Below, piece after piece: positions 1 to 9,322 of a stretch of 24,450 nt of DNA. The stretch is taken from contig JBNGIS010030350.1 of the NCBI GenBank assembly GCA_049999725.1, positions 1 to 24,450 on the forward strand, given 5' to 3'. The notes beneath the pieces are model-generated. The model did no database searches, was not told where the DNA came from, and saw nothing but the letters and a program-made list of their open reading frames with translations. The DNA comes from Haplomitrium mnioides. Lineage: Eukaryota; Marchantiophyta; Haplomitriopsida; Calobryales. A program made the translations under genes and the position numbers. Position 1 is the stretch's first letter. Each line of letters begins with the position of its first letter.

Positions 1-370
1 CTCTCCCTTCCATTTCAAACTTTTCGAATTCCTCCAAGTAGTTGTTTTGCCCTTTCTCTCCTCGCTCGCTTTTTCACAACAATCCTTATCACGTAAAACA
101 CTGATAAGTCACCATTTTAGTCATTATCGTTTTGCTTCATTGCTATTTCGCCAACCATCCTTCCCGTCGAATGCCTCGGAACGTAACCTTCCTAACCATG
201 GCTCTTCACTTTGGAATCCCACACGGAACCAATTTACCCAAGGACTCCACTTCGGATCCCCACACGGACACCCAACAAAACCCCCTTAACCGAGGTATCC
301 CACTACAAAAAACAGAACGTAACCCCCTTAGTTGGGGATCCCCACTTAGGAAGGCAAGGTTTCGATGCCT
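1..370 (-). repeat. Possible highly decayed LTR of a related family
   Basis: This stretch is C/T-rich on the + strand, as the LTRs further right are. It holds short look-alikes of two LTR landmarks in the right order. A 'GATAAGTCACCATTTT' stretch near 102 resembles the LTR minisatellite unit (GATAGATCACCCTTTT). Around 200-350 there are two or three degenerate versions of the 'GGAACC..CTTAACC..GG..TCCCCACTTAGGAAG' stretch seen near 2150, 7110, 12290 and 15690. Similarity is patchy and no LTR terminus is visible. It could instead be chance resemblance between pyrimidine-rich sequences. An open frame of 256 codons (132-902, + strand) crosses it, but I treat that as a by-product of the low purine content. 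Confidence 0.35.
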
Positions 371-1639
371 TCTTCAGACCACAGACTCTTCTCAAACCCT
401 CCTTCTGCTCCCTTTCAAATCATTGTCACTTATTCCTTTAAAATTTAATTCTTCCCTGATTGCGCAGCAACTCGTTCGATTTCCACCTCGCCGCAGACTT
501 TCAATGCAATTCCTTCACAATCCAATTTCTCCTTTTGCAACTAATCACTTTCCGCATGAGCATTTTTGCACCATGTACTTAAATAGATCTACTCGCAGCA
601 TCACCTCAATTCTCCATAGATCAATTTCCCCAAGCACCTTCATTCGTCATCAGAAAACTCCGTGCCACAGGACCATTCCTCTTAAACAACTCGTTGAACA
701 CGCCTTCTCAAGAATTTTCTTCGCAAATTTATTCCTTAAATTTTACAACATTCGATTTCTTCAGAAGCCTTTGACACAGGTCAATCCTACCTTTCATTCC
801 ATGGCATTTCTCAGACCAGAGCACCCGCATCAGACTTTCGCGCAACATAATCCTTCCTCAAACTCTCCAGCGCGAGGCCAATTGTTCACTTTCTTCAATT
901 AGCATAGAGCTTCTCAGGCTGGACTTCTTCACAAGAGAGCCTTCATCTCGGAGGATCTCCAATGCATCTGCTTTGACTCAACGGAATCCTTCACTACAAC
1001 CGATTCTTTCTTCGCCCATAATTAGTTCGAAGCCGATTCAATTTCTCCACATAAATTAATTCTTCACATAGATTTTCTTCACCTCAAATTTCTCATTAGC
1101 ATCAGAGTTCATCATTTGTCGCGTATCACCTCTTCCTCTTGGGTGGCCGCAGCAGAGACTCCCCATTTATCCCATAAGTCTTCCCCAATAAACTAGAAGC
1201 ACTATATAACCATTTGACACTAACTTCTTTTTGAGAGGCAGCTCCACAAGGGTGTAAGGCCACCGCTTTATTCTTCTTACCTCTAGACGGACCTAGTTTA
1301 GGGCATCGGCTTCCTTTGACACAATTCCACTGGCTCTTGGGCAAGCTATCAATCAATACATATGCTAGAAATAAATAGGTAGATAGGGGCTAGCTGGTCC
1401 TCAACAATTAGACTAGTTTTACAACACAGTATATATTTTTCTTCATTGAGAAAGACCAACTGCTTCATCATCTAGCCCTTTCTCCTTTTCTACTTCACCA
1501 AAATGTTACTCTGATCTTTACATTTTACAATTTTACACTTATTAGCTCAAAACTTGAAGCTTTACCATTTCCTTCTCACTCAACCGCACAGAAGAGAAGT
1601 CTTTCAAGCCGTTTTTGACCTTCTGTTAAGAACTATGCT
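371..1639. other. Unassigned AT- and pyrimidine-rich DNA, no gene recognised
   Basis: I see no LTR, gag or pol landmark here. The + strand is dominated by C and T up to about 1110, which suppresses stop codons and explains the long open frame from the left. On the minus strand the frames are broken every few tens of codons. From about 1126 to 1360 the base composition becomes more balanced and a 76-codon minus-strand frame is open, containing a basic stretch (RPPKRKR) at its C-terminus and several cysteines; I do not recognise it. From 1360 to 1640 the sequence is AT-rich and featureless. It may be part of another decayed retroelement or host spacer. Confidence 0.5.
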
Positions 1640-1903
1640 CTCACACCAATTCTCTCGGAAATCCTTTCAAATCCACGTGACTCCAAACAGAGGTGTCAAT
1701 GAAATTGTGGAGGAGATTGGTGAGGGCCCGCTCTGATTCCTTGGGCAATTGGGAGCCTATGTGGAAGGTATGTCCTTCTTGGACCACCAATTGCTTGTGA
1801 TGGGCATCCTGCACCACCCATGTCTTGTTTCACCCATGGTTGTCCCCTACTAGCATCAGAGTAGCCAATCACACTTCGCCCTCCTCTCGAGGAGCTTCTT
1901 TGG
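1640..1903 (-). pseudogene. Ty3/gypsy pol scrap (protease-RT linker)
   Basis: This segment is collinear with 17018-17275 in copy C, the part of pol just upstream of the RT domain. Both encode, on the minus strand, the stretch ending 'WSH.DLKG.PREL' (the Trp codon is a stop in copy C but intact here). To the right, the sequence jumps at about 1903 from 'gagcttctttgg' of pol straight into the interior of an LTR ('atcttcgatagatc'), with about three bases of overlap (gga). The rest of pol and the left part of the LTR are missing, which fits a large deletion by illegitimate recombination. The left border near 1640 is only approximate. Confidence 0.75.
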
Positions 1904-2889
1904 ATCTTCGATAGATCATCCTTTCAGCACTCCTTGCTCTTCCGGTCGGACCTTCGATAGATCACCCTTTTGGCAGTCCTTGTTCTTATGGTCAAACCCT
2001 AGATAGATCACCATTTTGGCACTCCTTGTTTCTTCCTTTGGCACTCGGACCTTTGATAGATCACCCTTTTGGCTGGTTCTCCTTACTCTTCCGGTTGGAC
2101 CTCCCAACGGATCCATGTTAAGTGGGCTCTCCACATTGGAAGATCACTCGGAACCTACTTAACCGAGCGCTCTACTTAGGAAGATTGAGTCCTATTAAGT
2201 CTTTCGTGGCCCGCCACCTCTCCGTTGAAGACCCGCGGACTCCCTAGAGCCGCCACGTCATCCGTCAAAACCCCTGAAGCACTCTAGAGACGCCATGTTT
2301 TTGTGGAATTTTTTGGAGCCCTCAAAAGACTCCACTATTTTGTTAAGACCCGCGGACTCGAAGAAAGGGATCAGACCCCTATAGAGCTCGTCTCGCTTGC
2401 ACGATCGAGGTATCCCTCGCTCCCTGGCCTAACTCGCTCCTACGAAGATCTCGACTCCTCTTTCTTGTCTCTGATCCTTGCTTCTGATGTGTGGCGTCTG
2501 CAGGCATGCCCTGCGGTCTTCCTCTCCCTTGAGAGCTTTTGGATTTCTGCCTTGTAGCTCTGCTCTCCTCCTTCGATTGCTTCGCCTTGGTGGGCACGCC
2601 CTCCTCCCTTCTAGGCCTCGATTCCCGCATTCCTTTGATACCTACGGGCTCTTGTTTGCGTACTTTGAATTTTTGTGGTGCCCATCCATTGGCTGGCAAC
2701 TATTGTTGTCTTCCCCACTTCTGCAATGACCCTGTTCTCCTCCTCGGATCTATGCGCTTTGCTTGTTCTTACAAATTGAAGGATCTTTGCTACTTCCGAG
2801 GCGCTCCTACACTTACCAAAGAGGAATTGTGTCAATGCTGCTTCCTCATTGCATAATTATGAGTCAGCGCTCCAATTCCCTGGTTGACA
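1904..2889 (-). mobile_element. LTR1: partial LTR, 3' LTR of copy A
   Basis: This corresponds to the last ~985 bp (on the + strand) of the complete LTRs at 4595-7851 and 20047-23314. It includes the minisatellite, the 'TTAAGTGGGCTCTCCAC' block, the region of the antisense 84-codon frame (2303-2557) and the terminal 'GGTTGACA'. On the element strand it starts TGTCAACC, directly after a polypurine tract, as expected for a 3' LTR. The other ~2.3 kb are deleted, because the left edge is fused to a pol fragment. By eye it resembles LTR2 and LTR5 more than LTR3. Confidence 0.85.
1905..2100 (-). repeat. LTR minisatellite, 4 units of ~46 bp
   Basis: Units are marked by the core GATAGATCA at about 1910, 1955, 2001 and 2054. 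Each is followed by 'CCCTTTTGGCACTCCTTG' and a 'CTCTTCCGGTCGGACC'-like tail. The same array with different copy numbers occurs in every LTR of the window. Confidence 0.85.
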
Positions 2890-3044
2890 TAACTCCCTCT
2901 TCGAGTGTGAAGCATCCCCGTGAACACCCTCACTCGCTTTGCTAGGTGCCTCTTCTGAATGATCGTTGGTTGAACTCCGGAACTCCTGCAATGCAACCCC
3001 AAAAAATGCCCCCCCTCCTCCAAACAAACGCACACACACAAAAC
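2890..3044 (-). other. Copy A polypurine tract and 3' untranslated region
   Basis: On the element strand, 2902-2890 reads GAAGAGGGAGTTA and lies immediately before the TGTCAACC start of the LTR. This is the normal place of the polypurine tract that primes plus-strand DNA synthesis. In copy B the same site is the cleaner AAAGGGGGAGTTA. The remainder, up to the integrase stop at 3045, is non-coding. It has a C-run/A-run stretch near 2996-3020 and a short CA repeat near 3028-3040, both also present beside copy B. Confidence 0.8.
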
Positions 3045-3187
3045 TTACCTCCACTGGCAGGGTACCTTCGATCGGGTTACAGTTCGGCCCTCTCCCTTCT
3101 CCTTCTGATTCTCATACCTTTTAAGTCCGTCGAAGTGCACCCGGTTGGTGAACTTGTGACCCTCCAGTGTCTCCAGCTCTGTTGGCC
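3045..3187 (-). pseudogene. Copy A integrase C-terminal remnant
   Basis: The minus strand encodes 'ELETLEGHKFTNRVHFDGLK' followed by RYENQKEK and a stop at 3045. This matches the tail of the copy B integrase (8012-8140) almost residue for residue. Only this tail of the integrase survives. Upstream it is fused to the gag zinc-knuckle region in a different reading frame: in the gag frame the same bases read 'SWRHWRVTSSPTGCTSTDLK'. No chromodomain follows the tail, so the family is not a canonical chromovirus. Confidence 0.85.
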
Positions 3188-4389
3188 ATAACTGCTCTTC
3201 CGTGGTTCTAGACAATTGGAGGAAATGTGGCCGGGCTGGCCACAATTCCAACGCACCATGATCGTTGTCTTGGGTGGCCGATTGGCAACCTATTGATTCA
3301 CCGACCCTTCACTCCCTCCTGCGGGCCTGCTCAGTATTCTCCGAGGTCCCCCATTGCTTTGATGCATTGTTTCCGGGGCCTCCTCCATGACCTATTCAAC
3401 CTCTTCTCTCACGTATTTTGGTGCTTCCTCCCTCACGTAATGCACAACGCTGGTGTTGTTCGGACATTCTAGAGGGGAGTGTCTGTGTTGCTTGCAACGC
3501 ACCAGACTCCAACTCTCCGAGTTGGCAGGGGCCTGCCCTCCGGTTTGATCCCAGCCAAGAGGATGTTCATTGCCTCTATCTTGGCGCTCAACTCTTCAAT
3601 CCAATCCCTCCCCTAGCTTCCTACTCACCTCGGGTTTGGGTTCAGCTTTTCTATAGTTTCCCTTGCTGGCCCCTTTGCGATGATTCACCTCCTTTGCCTG
3701 CTTCTTCTTCTTGAGATCCTTTTTTTTTTTTTGAGATGATCGGTCCTCCTTTGAGCTGCTACTGCTCGACTCATTCTCTCTTTCCGAGGAGGACTCGAAA
3801 CTCTCATCCGTTTCTCCGTCACTGTTCAAGGTGTCCGAAGAGTTATCGAAATCGTATTTGGCCTGTGCCTTCCTACAGGAACTGGTGATGGCAGCCTTGA
3901 CGTGGGATTGGGCTGCATTGATGACTTCCTCAAGAGTTTGTGGATCTGCCTGCCTCACCCAAGTCCCAATTCCTTTGGGTAGAGCCATGTCGTGAGCATC
4001 CCGTCAGTGGTTGGCAGGTTCAGCTTCCGCGCCACCTTCTTGAATCGCTGGAGGAATTTCCTCATGGACTTCTTCTTCTTTATTTTGAGTTGACCCATCT
4101 TGATTAGCGCTTCTGTCTCTTCTCCAATCTCTTAAAATTCTGCAATGAATGTCGCCTTGAATGCATTCCAGTCTTGCTTGACATTATCAAGCAAATCCTT
4201 GTACCAAGACTAAGCTTCTCCCTTCAAAACTGTTGGGAGGATCCCAATTTTCACATGAGCTTCGTCATTTGCTGCTACAGTGTTCTCCAAGTCATCTAGC
4301 CACGCATCTGGGTTATCTTTTGGGCGTTCTTTGAAGGACTTGTAATTAAATCAACCTTAAAGCCCAGAGGGGGGTACCAGATTGGCCAT
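3188..4389 (-). pseudogene. Copy A gag pseudogene with internal deletion at its 3' side
   Basis: Gag is the structural polyprotein that packages retroelement RNA. The chosen start (ATG at 4389-4387, MANLVPPSGL) is homologous to that of copy C. Next come a retrotransposon-gag region with 'AWLDDLENTVAANDEAH' and 'WYKDLLDNVKQDWNAF', then a Ser/Asp/Glu-rich acidic stretch with a Lys-rich tail (about 3690-3860), and one zinc knuckle near 3210-3255 (RWNCGQPGHISSNC). The first knuckle Cys has become Arg. In-frame stops occur, for example TGA at 4351-4353. After the knuckle the sequence jumps at about 3187 into the integrase C-terminus, losing knuckle 2, PR, RT, RNase H and most of IN. Confidence 0.85.
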
Positions 4390-4594
4390 CCCTACACTGG
4401 CCACTGCCACTTCCACCCAAATGTCTCTTTTGTCTGCCACTCTTCCTCAAAATACTCACCCACAACAACTCTGTGTCTCAGAATGTGCTTCCCAATCTCA
4501 CTTTGGGTCTCTAATGCACAAGGTGATAACTTGGGTCCGGGTTGGTCTCAAGTTTCTCCAAACTTTTGGCCTTCCTTCTAGCGCCAAAAATTCA
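4390..4594 (-). other. Copy A leader with primer-binding-site candidate
   Basis: On the element strand, the LTR end (TGACA at 4599-4595) is followed by 8 bases (TGAATTTT) and then TGGCGCTAGAAGGAAGG (4586-4570). A TGG start shortly after the LTR is what a tRNA 3'-CCA end would pair with. The same arrangement and spacer occur in copy C. I could not assign the sequence to a particular tRNA from memory. The rest of the leader up to the gag start has no clear feature. Confidence 0.7.
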
Positions 4595-6419
4595 TGTCAC
4601 TCTCCTGTTTCAGGCCTTAACCTACTCAAGTGCCACTTTGAAGGCAGGAGAGGACAGATTCAGGGCTTTCAGGTTCTTTTTTGAGATGGCCCCTTGTTAG
4701 TTATCACTTTGAGGCCTTAAGAATCCTCTCCTTCCTTACAAGCCTTTTGTTCACCACTCACTCTCTTCAGCTTACACTCTAGTCATTCATTCATAGCCCC
4801 CAGTCCACATTTACCACACTCAGCATCCTTGTGTAATTCCTTCACTATATTCCAAGGGTCTAAATCTTAGACCCTGCCACCTTGGGTATGCTTTGGGGAC
4901 AAAAAGTTGTTGTGACTTGCAGCAATGAACAATGACAGAGGACTGGACTCCCCCTCTCAAGGTTGTCACAGCAATTGATACAAATGTGATTCCTAGCTAG
5001 CCTAATATGAACTATTTTCTAAACTATAAAAGAAGATCAGAAACAGAGAGCATTAACCCCCAGAATCACAGGATTGTGTCAAGGGACTTGACTCCCCTTT
5101 CAAAGTTGTCCCAGGGTGTGCTCAACTGGTCATGATATGTCATAGTCTAAAATGTCTCTTGAACACAAAATGCAGAATGCAAATCTAACTATGAACACAT
5201 GCACAAACACATCTAACAATGTATTGCAACATAGCAGAGTCCTTGAAGGCCCTCTGGAACTAGTCTCACCAACATACCTCTCCATTATGATTCACTTACA
5301 ACTTGTCCAGCTTCAACTCAACTTCCCACTCACACACCCCTCTCCAGATAGTTTTTCAACTTCCCTCGCGAGAAGCCTTGCTTTTACTTCCTCAAGCTAG
5401 GAAGAGAATTTCTTTGACTTCCACCACTAGAAGATAGTCTTCTTGACTACAAGTAGCTCACTCTACCCCCGAGCCTCGACAAGTCTTCTCTGTAGTGCGC
5501 AGGCACTAACGTAGCCACCATCTCTCAGCTCCAATTAAAGAATTACACCAAATCGCACTCCAAGCACTCTGGGTTGATGCTCTCACACAAGGAATGTAGA
5601 GACGACTCCAAGCTCCTCATTTGGCAGCCTCCTTCGATATCTTAGCAAGCCGAAATCCCTTCTAAACTCCTGTATCGATCCACCTTTGCTCCTGGTCCAC
5701 TTACAGGGATGAGTTCACCTAGATTGCCCGAGCCTCTAGAGCTCCCTACCCAACGATTCGTGGTGCCCCTCTAGTCCACCTCCGCTTGCCCCCACCATGA
5801 GTTCACTCGCTTCACGTAGCTTCTCACTGGATTCCCACTCATGCCTTACCTCGTTGCAATTTCCTTGTCTCAAGATTGCTGTTGCGTCTCTAGTTTGCTT
5901 GCACATCAGCCCGTGTGAATTCGCAGCCCCTCAATGTATACCCCTCGAGCTTTCGCTAATCTCCCAAGCCCTTCTCATTGAAAGTTCGTTAATCCCGTTG
6001 GACTCGGAATAAGAGGTCGTGACGCGTGTCACCACTGTTTGTTAATCTCATTGTCTTGGAATAGGAGGTCGCGACGTGTGTCCTACCAGTTAGTCACATG
6101 ATGCCAAGTACAACGGTAACACGGAGGTGACTCCAAGGAATCTCGCAGACTGAGATTCCAAAGATTCCCATGGAGCTCCAGTCCGAAGTACCCTTCGGAA
6201 CAAGGTTCTGAAGAATCCTTCGGAAATGGAGTCCCACGAAATCTCCGAGATTTGCATCTAGAGATCCCCGCAGTTCCGAGTCCATAGAGCCAAGCGGGGT
6301 CTAGTTCTGTTGTTGACTTTTCTCTTGTAGTTGACCTTGGATCCCCTGCCCAAGGATCCCTCGGACACCTCCGACGTGCCACGTGTTGAGGTTGACTTCC
6401 TTCCGAGCTGCGCCATCTA

Positions 6420-6575
6420 ACGCTGCCCCACAAGGGGGTAGTTTACGTCGGGCTGACTTGGTTCCACGGTTGACTTAGGTCTGACCCGGAGGATCCCACG
6501 GACCACCCCTGAGTGCCACGTCATTCGAAGCCTCGCCGACCGACGTTGCCCCGCAAAGGGGTAGGCGGATCATTG
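6420..6575. repeat. Paired CCCC-loop-GGGG modules in LTR2
   Basis: Two copies of a module lie 123 bp apart: CCCCACAAGGGGG at about 6426 and CCCCGCAAAGGGG at about 6549. Each is followed by GTAG and a 'TTGAC' stretch, and preceded by a GCCACGT-type element some 40-60 bases upstream. The core can form a short 4-bp stem with a 4-5 base loop. The pair recurs in LTR3 (11260, 11424), LTR4 (14703, 14887) and LTR5 (21909, 22032). Confidence 0.7.
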
Positions 6576-6864
6576 CTTTGACCTCCTTCCAAAGTTGACT
6601 CGCGGACTTTCCCCAAGTCTTCCGCGGATGCCATGTCATCCGAAGAGCCCTTCCCTCACCAAGTAAGAATAGTGCCTTTGTTGCCGTTTCAAAACCATCT
6701 TGCGATAAGAAGAATATGCGCCCGAGGCTCCATTTGCTAAGTTGTGACCCAGCTCGATACAAGAACTACAAAGAGCTCCGTTTGAACCAACCCCTCACAT
6801 GCCTCCGTAAAACTTTCAAATATCGCAGCCGTACTCTTTCGAAATTTCCGCCTTGTCCTCTTCG

Positions 6865-7050
6865 GATCTTCGATAGATCATCCTATTGGTACTCCCTTCT
6901 CTTTCGGTCGGACCTTCGATACATCACGCTTTCGGCACTCCTTGTTTTTCTGGTCAGACCTTTAATAGATCACCCTTTCAGCACTCCTTGTTTCTTCTTT
7001 TGGCAGTCGGACCTTTGATAGATCACCCTTTCGGCTGGTTCTCCTTGCTC
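6865..7050 (-). repeat. LTR minisatellite, 4 units
   Basis: Cores are at about 6871 (GATAGATCA), 6918 (GATACATCA), 6964 (AATAGATCA) and 7017 (GATAGATCA), with 46-53 base spacing. The order and unit variants parallel those of LTR1 and LTR5. Confidence 0.85.
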
Positions 7051-7264
7051 TTCCGATTGGACCTCCCAACGGATCCCTGTTAAGTGGGCTCTCCACATCG
7101 AAAGATCACTCGGAACCTACTTAATCGGACACTCTACTTAGGAAGGGTGAGTCCTTTTAAGTCTTTTGTGACCCGCCACCTCTCCATTGAGGACACGCGT
7201 ACTACTTGGAGCTGCCACATCATCCATCAAAACCCCTGAAGCACTCTAGAGACGCCACATTTCT

Positions 7265-7519
7265 ATGGAATCTTTTAGAGCCCTAAGAAGACTCCATGTT
7301 TCCGTTAAGACCCGCAGACTCAAAGAAAGGGATTGGACCTCTATAGAGCTCGTCTCGCTTGCAGAATCGAGGCGTCCTCCGCTCCCTGGCTTAACTCGCT
7401 CCTATGAAGATCTCAACTCCTCCTTCCTATCTCCGGTCCTTGCTTATGATGTGTGGCATCTGCAGGCATGCCCTACGGTCTCCCTCTTCCTTGAGAGCTT
7501 TTGGATTTCTGCCTTGTAG
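7265..7519 (+). other. Recurrent antisense reading frame in the LTR (84 codons)
   Basis: An 84-codon frame runs antisense to the element, starting MESFRALRRLHVSVKTR and ending LESFWISAL. The equivalent frame is open in LTR1 (2303-2557), LTR4 (start at 15839, end 16090) and LTR5 (from 22748, running on to 23215). The second half is open in the same frame even in the divergent LTR3. This stands out because gag and pol in the same window are full of stops. The pyrimidine-rich strand, however, makes stops rare by chance. No known domain is recognised, no ribosome-entry or promoter evidence is visible, and I do not claim it is a gene. Confidence 0.3.
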
Positions 7520-7851
7520 CTCCGCTCTCCTCCTTTGATCGCTTCGCCTTTGTGGGCACACCCTCCTCCCTTCTAGGCCTCAATTCCCGCATTCCTTTGA
7601 TACCTATGGGCTCTCGTTTGCGCACTTCAAATTTTAGTGGTGCCCATCCATTGACTGGCGACCACTGTTGTCTTCCCCCCTTCTGCAATGACCCCGTTCT
7701 CCTCCTCGGATCCATGCGCTTTGCTCGTTCTTACAAATTGAAGGATATCTGTTGCTTCCGAGGTGCTCTTGCACTTACCAAAGAGGAATTGTGTTAATGT
7801 TGCTTCCTCATTGCATAATTATAAGTCAACGCTCCAATTCCTTGGTTGACA

Positions 7852-8011
7852 TAACTCCCCCTTTGAGTGTGAAGCATCCACGTGAACACCTTTCATCTCC
7901 CTCACTTTGCTAGGTGCCTCTTCTGAATGATCGTTGGCTGAACTCCGCAACTCCTGCAATACAACCCCAAAAAAACCAACCAACCCCCAAAAAAACGCAC
8001 ACACATAAAAC
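7852..8011 (-). other. Copy B polypurine tract and 3' untranslated region
   Basis: The element strand reads AAAGGGGGAGTTA (7864-7852) directly before TGTCAACC, a textbook polypurine tract abutting an LTR. The rest, up to the integrase stop at 8012, is non-coding and homologous to 2903-3044 of copy A. Confidence 0.85.
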
Positions 8012-9322
8012 TTATCTCCGCTGGCAGGGTACCTTCAATGGGGTTATAGTTGGGCCCTCTTCTTTTTCTTTCTGATTCTCATACCTTTTAAGTTTGTCGA
8101 AGTGCACCCGGTTGGTGAACTTGTGACCTTCCAGTGTCTCTAGCTCTGCTAACCCATTCCGATATAGCTTCCTCAGCACGAATGGCTCCATCCATTTGGT
8201 GTGCAATTTTCAAGGGAAATGCACAAACCTGCTGTCATACAACAGCACAAGATTTCCCTCTTGGAGGTCAGTTGGTTCGAGCCCCTTATCATGTTGCCTC
8301 TTTCTTGGCTCTTGTTGGTGCTCCAACCTCCATTGGGCTAACTCTCTGGTCTCCTCCAAGCTCTCTAGCTGATAGAGCCTTTCCCTCCTCCTCTGATCCT
8401 CAACCATCCTCTCATGCTCCAGCAATCTCCTGGTGGGTACCTCCTACTCCACTGGCATCAGGGCATGTTGTCCAAAGACCAAAAAATAGGGGCAATGGCC
8501 CGTAGTGGTCTTGTAGGCCAAATTGTACGCATGGGTTGCAGTGAGCAGTTTGAGGTTCCAATCTGCTTTGTTAGCTGCCATCGTCTTACTGAGGATCTTC
8601 CTCATGATCCAGTTGGCTCTCTCTGTTAGGCCATTAGCCTTTGGAGGGTAAGCAGTGGTCCGTCTGTGCTTGATCAGGTATCGATTAGTTAGGTCTCGGA
8701 TTACCTGATTGATGAAATGAGTCCTCTGATCACTGACCAGCTCCAAAAGAGGCCCAAATCTGCAGAACATCTGCTCATAGAGGAAGGCTACCACTGTCTT
8801 GGCATCGTCCTTCCGAGTGGCTCTGGCCTCCACCCACTTGGTGGTATAATCCGTGGTCAAAAATATATATTTATTGCTCTTCCGAGTGGAAGGTGCAATT
8901 GGGGTGATGAAGTTGATCCCCTACTTCTCAAAAAGTGTCAGAGGAATGATGGGCACTATAGGATGATGCTAGTTTGCTACAAGCCTCCCTGTTCCTTGGT
9001 ATGCATCACACCGTTTTACCCAAAAGTGCATATCCTTGTGCAAGGTGGGTCACCAATAGCCTATATCCAGGATCTTCTTGATTGTGGTATCTGCTGCAAG
9101 GTGGCCTCCCACCTCCTCTCCATCGAGTGCATGCATTACTACTGTGGATTGATCCCGATCTAGACTGCGTTTGATCCTCCCGTCATATCCTCTCTTATAT
9201 AGTACTCCTTTGATTAAGAGGTATGACTTTACCTTCTTGAGGAATACATCAGCCTTCTCCCTGCTGCTGTCTTTGGGAAGATAAGCAAAACATAGGAATT
9301 GGTGATGGTGGCGTAGTCTGTG
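8012..9322 (-). pseudogene. Copy B Ty3-type integrase, frame intact but with stops
   Basis: Integrase inserts retroelement cDNA into the genome. All parts lie in one frame, with no frameshift over about 1.3 kb. The N-terminal zinc-binding region (about 9150-8980) has His residues in 'MHALDGEEVGGHL' and then 'RCDAYQ', where the second Cys of the usual C-x2-C is Tyr. The catalytic core (8870-8530) shows D in 'TTDYTTKWVEA', D in 'LVSDQRTHF' and E in 'NGLTERAN', with exactly 35 residues between the second D and the E. The C-terminal part has 'KWMEPFVLRKLY', a GPF-like motif with the Gly replaced, and ends RYENQKEKE without a chromodomain. In-frame stops are at 9050, 8969, 8921, 8444 and 8210. The 5' side is cut at 9322 by LTR3, so RNase H and everything upstream is missing. 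Confidence 0.9.

Larger units (their letters stand above)
4595..7851 (-). mobile_element. LTR2: complete LTR (3257 bp) shared by copies A and B
   Basis: The + strand starts TGTCAC and ends GGTTGACA, giving the inverted ends TGTCA/TGACA. The right end meets a polypurine tract of copy B, and the left end is 8 bases from the primer-binding site of copy A. It is therefore at once the 5' LTR position of A and the 3' LTR position of B, with no target-site duplication or host DNA between them. Contents from the left: an AT-richer part with 'CCTCGCGAGAAG' near 5360; a CpG-rich part with the paired CCCC-loop-GGGG modules (about 6426 and 6549); the minisatellite (6865-7050); and the block with the antisense frame. 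Sequence and length are closest to LTR5. Confidence 0.9.

Noticed and set aside
132-902. 256-codon open frame on the + strand
   Set aside because: It lies in a strand with very few purines, where stops are rare. It shows no domain, no conserved motif and biased His/Pro/Ser/Leu composition, and it overlaps possible LTR remains.
2379-2699. 106-codon minus-strand frame in LTR1
   Set aside because: It is the complement of the antisense frame region. The equivalent in LTR2 (7473-7715) is only 80 codons with other ends, and no domain is visible.
3719-3735. Poly-T run as a transcription terminator or SINE tail
   Set aside because: It corresponds to the Lys-codon run of gag on the minus strand and has a counterpart in copy C at about 19160-19175.
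4990-5060. TATA-like 'ACTATAAAAG' on the + strand as a promoter
   Set aside because: It is antisense to the element, the equivalent in LTR4 and LTR5 reads CTATAAAAC, and no other promoter evidence supports it.
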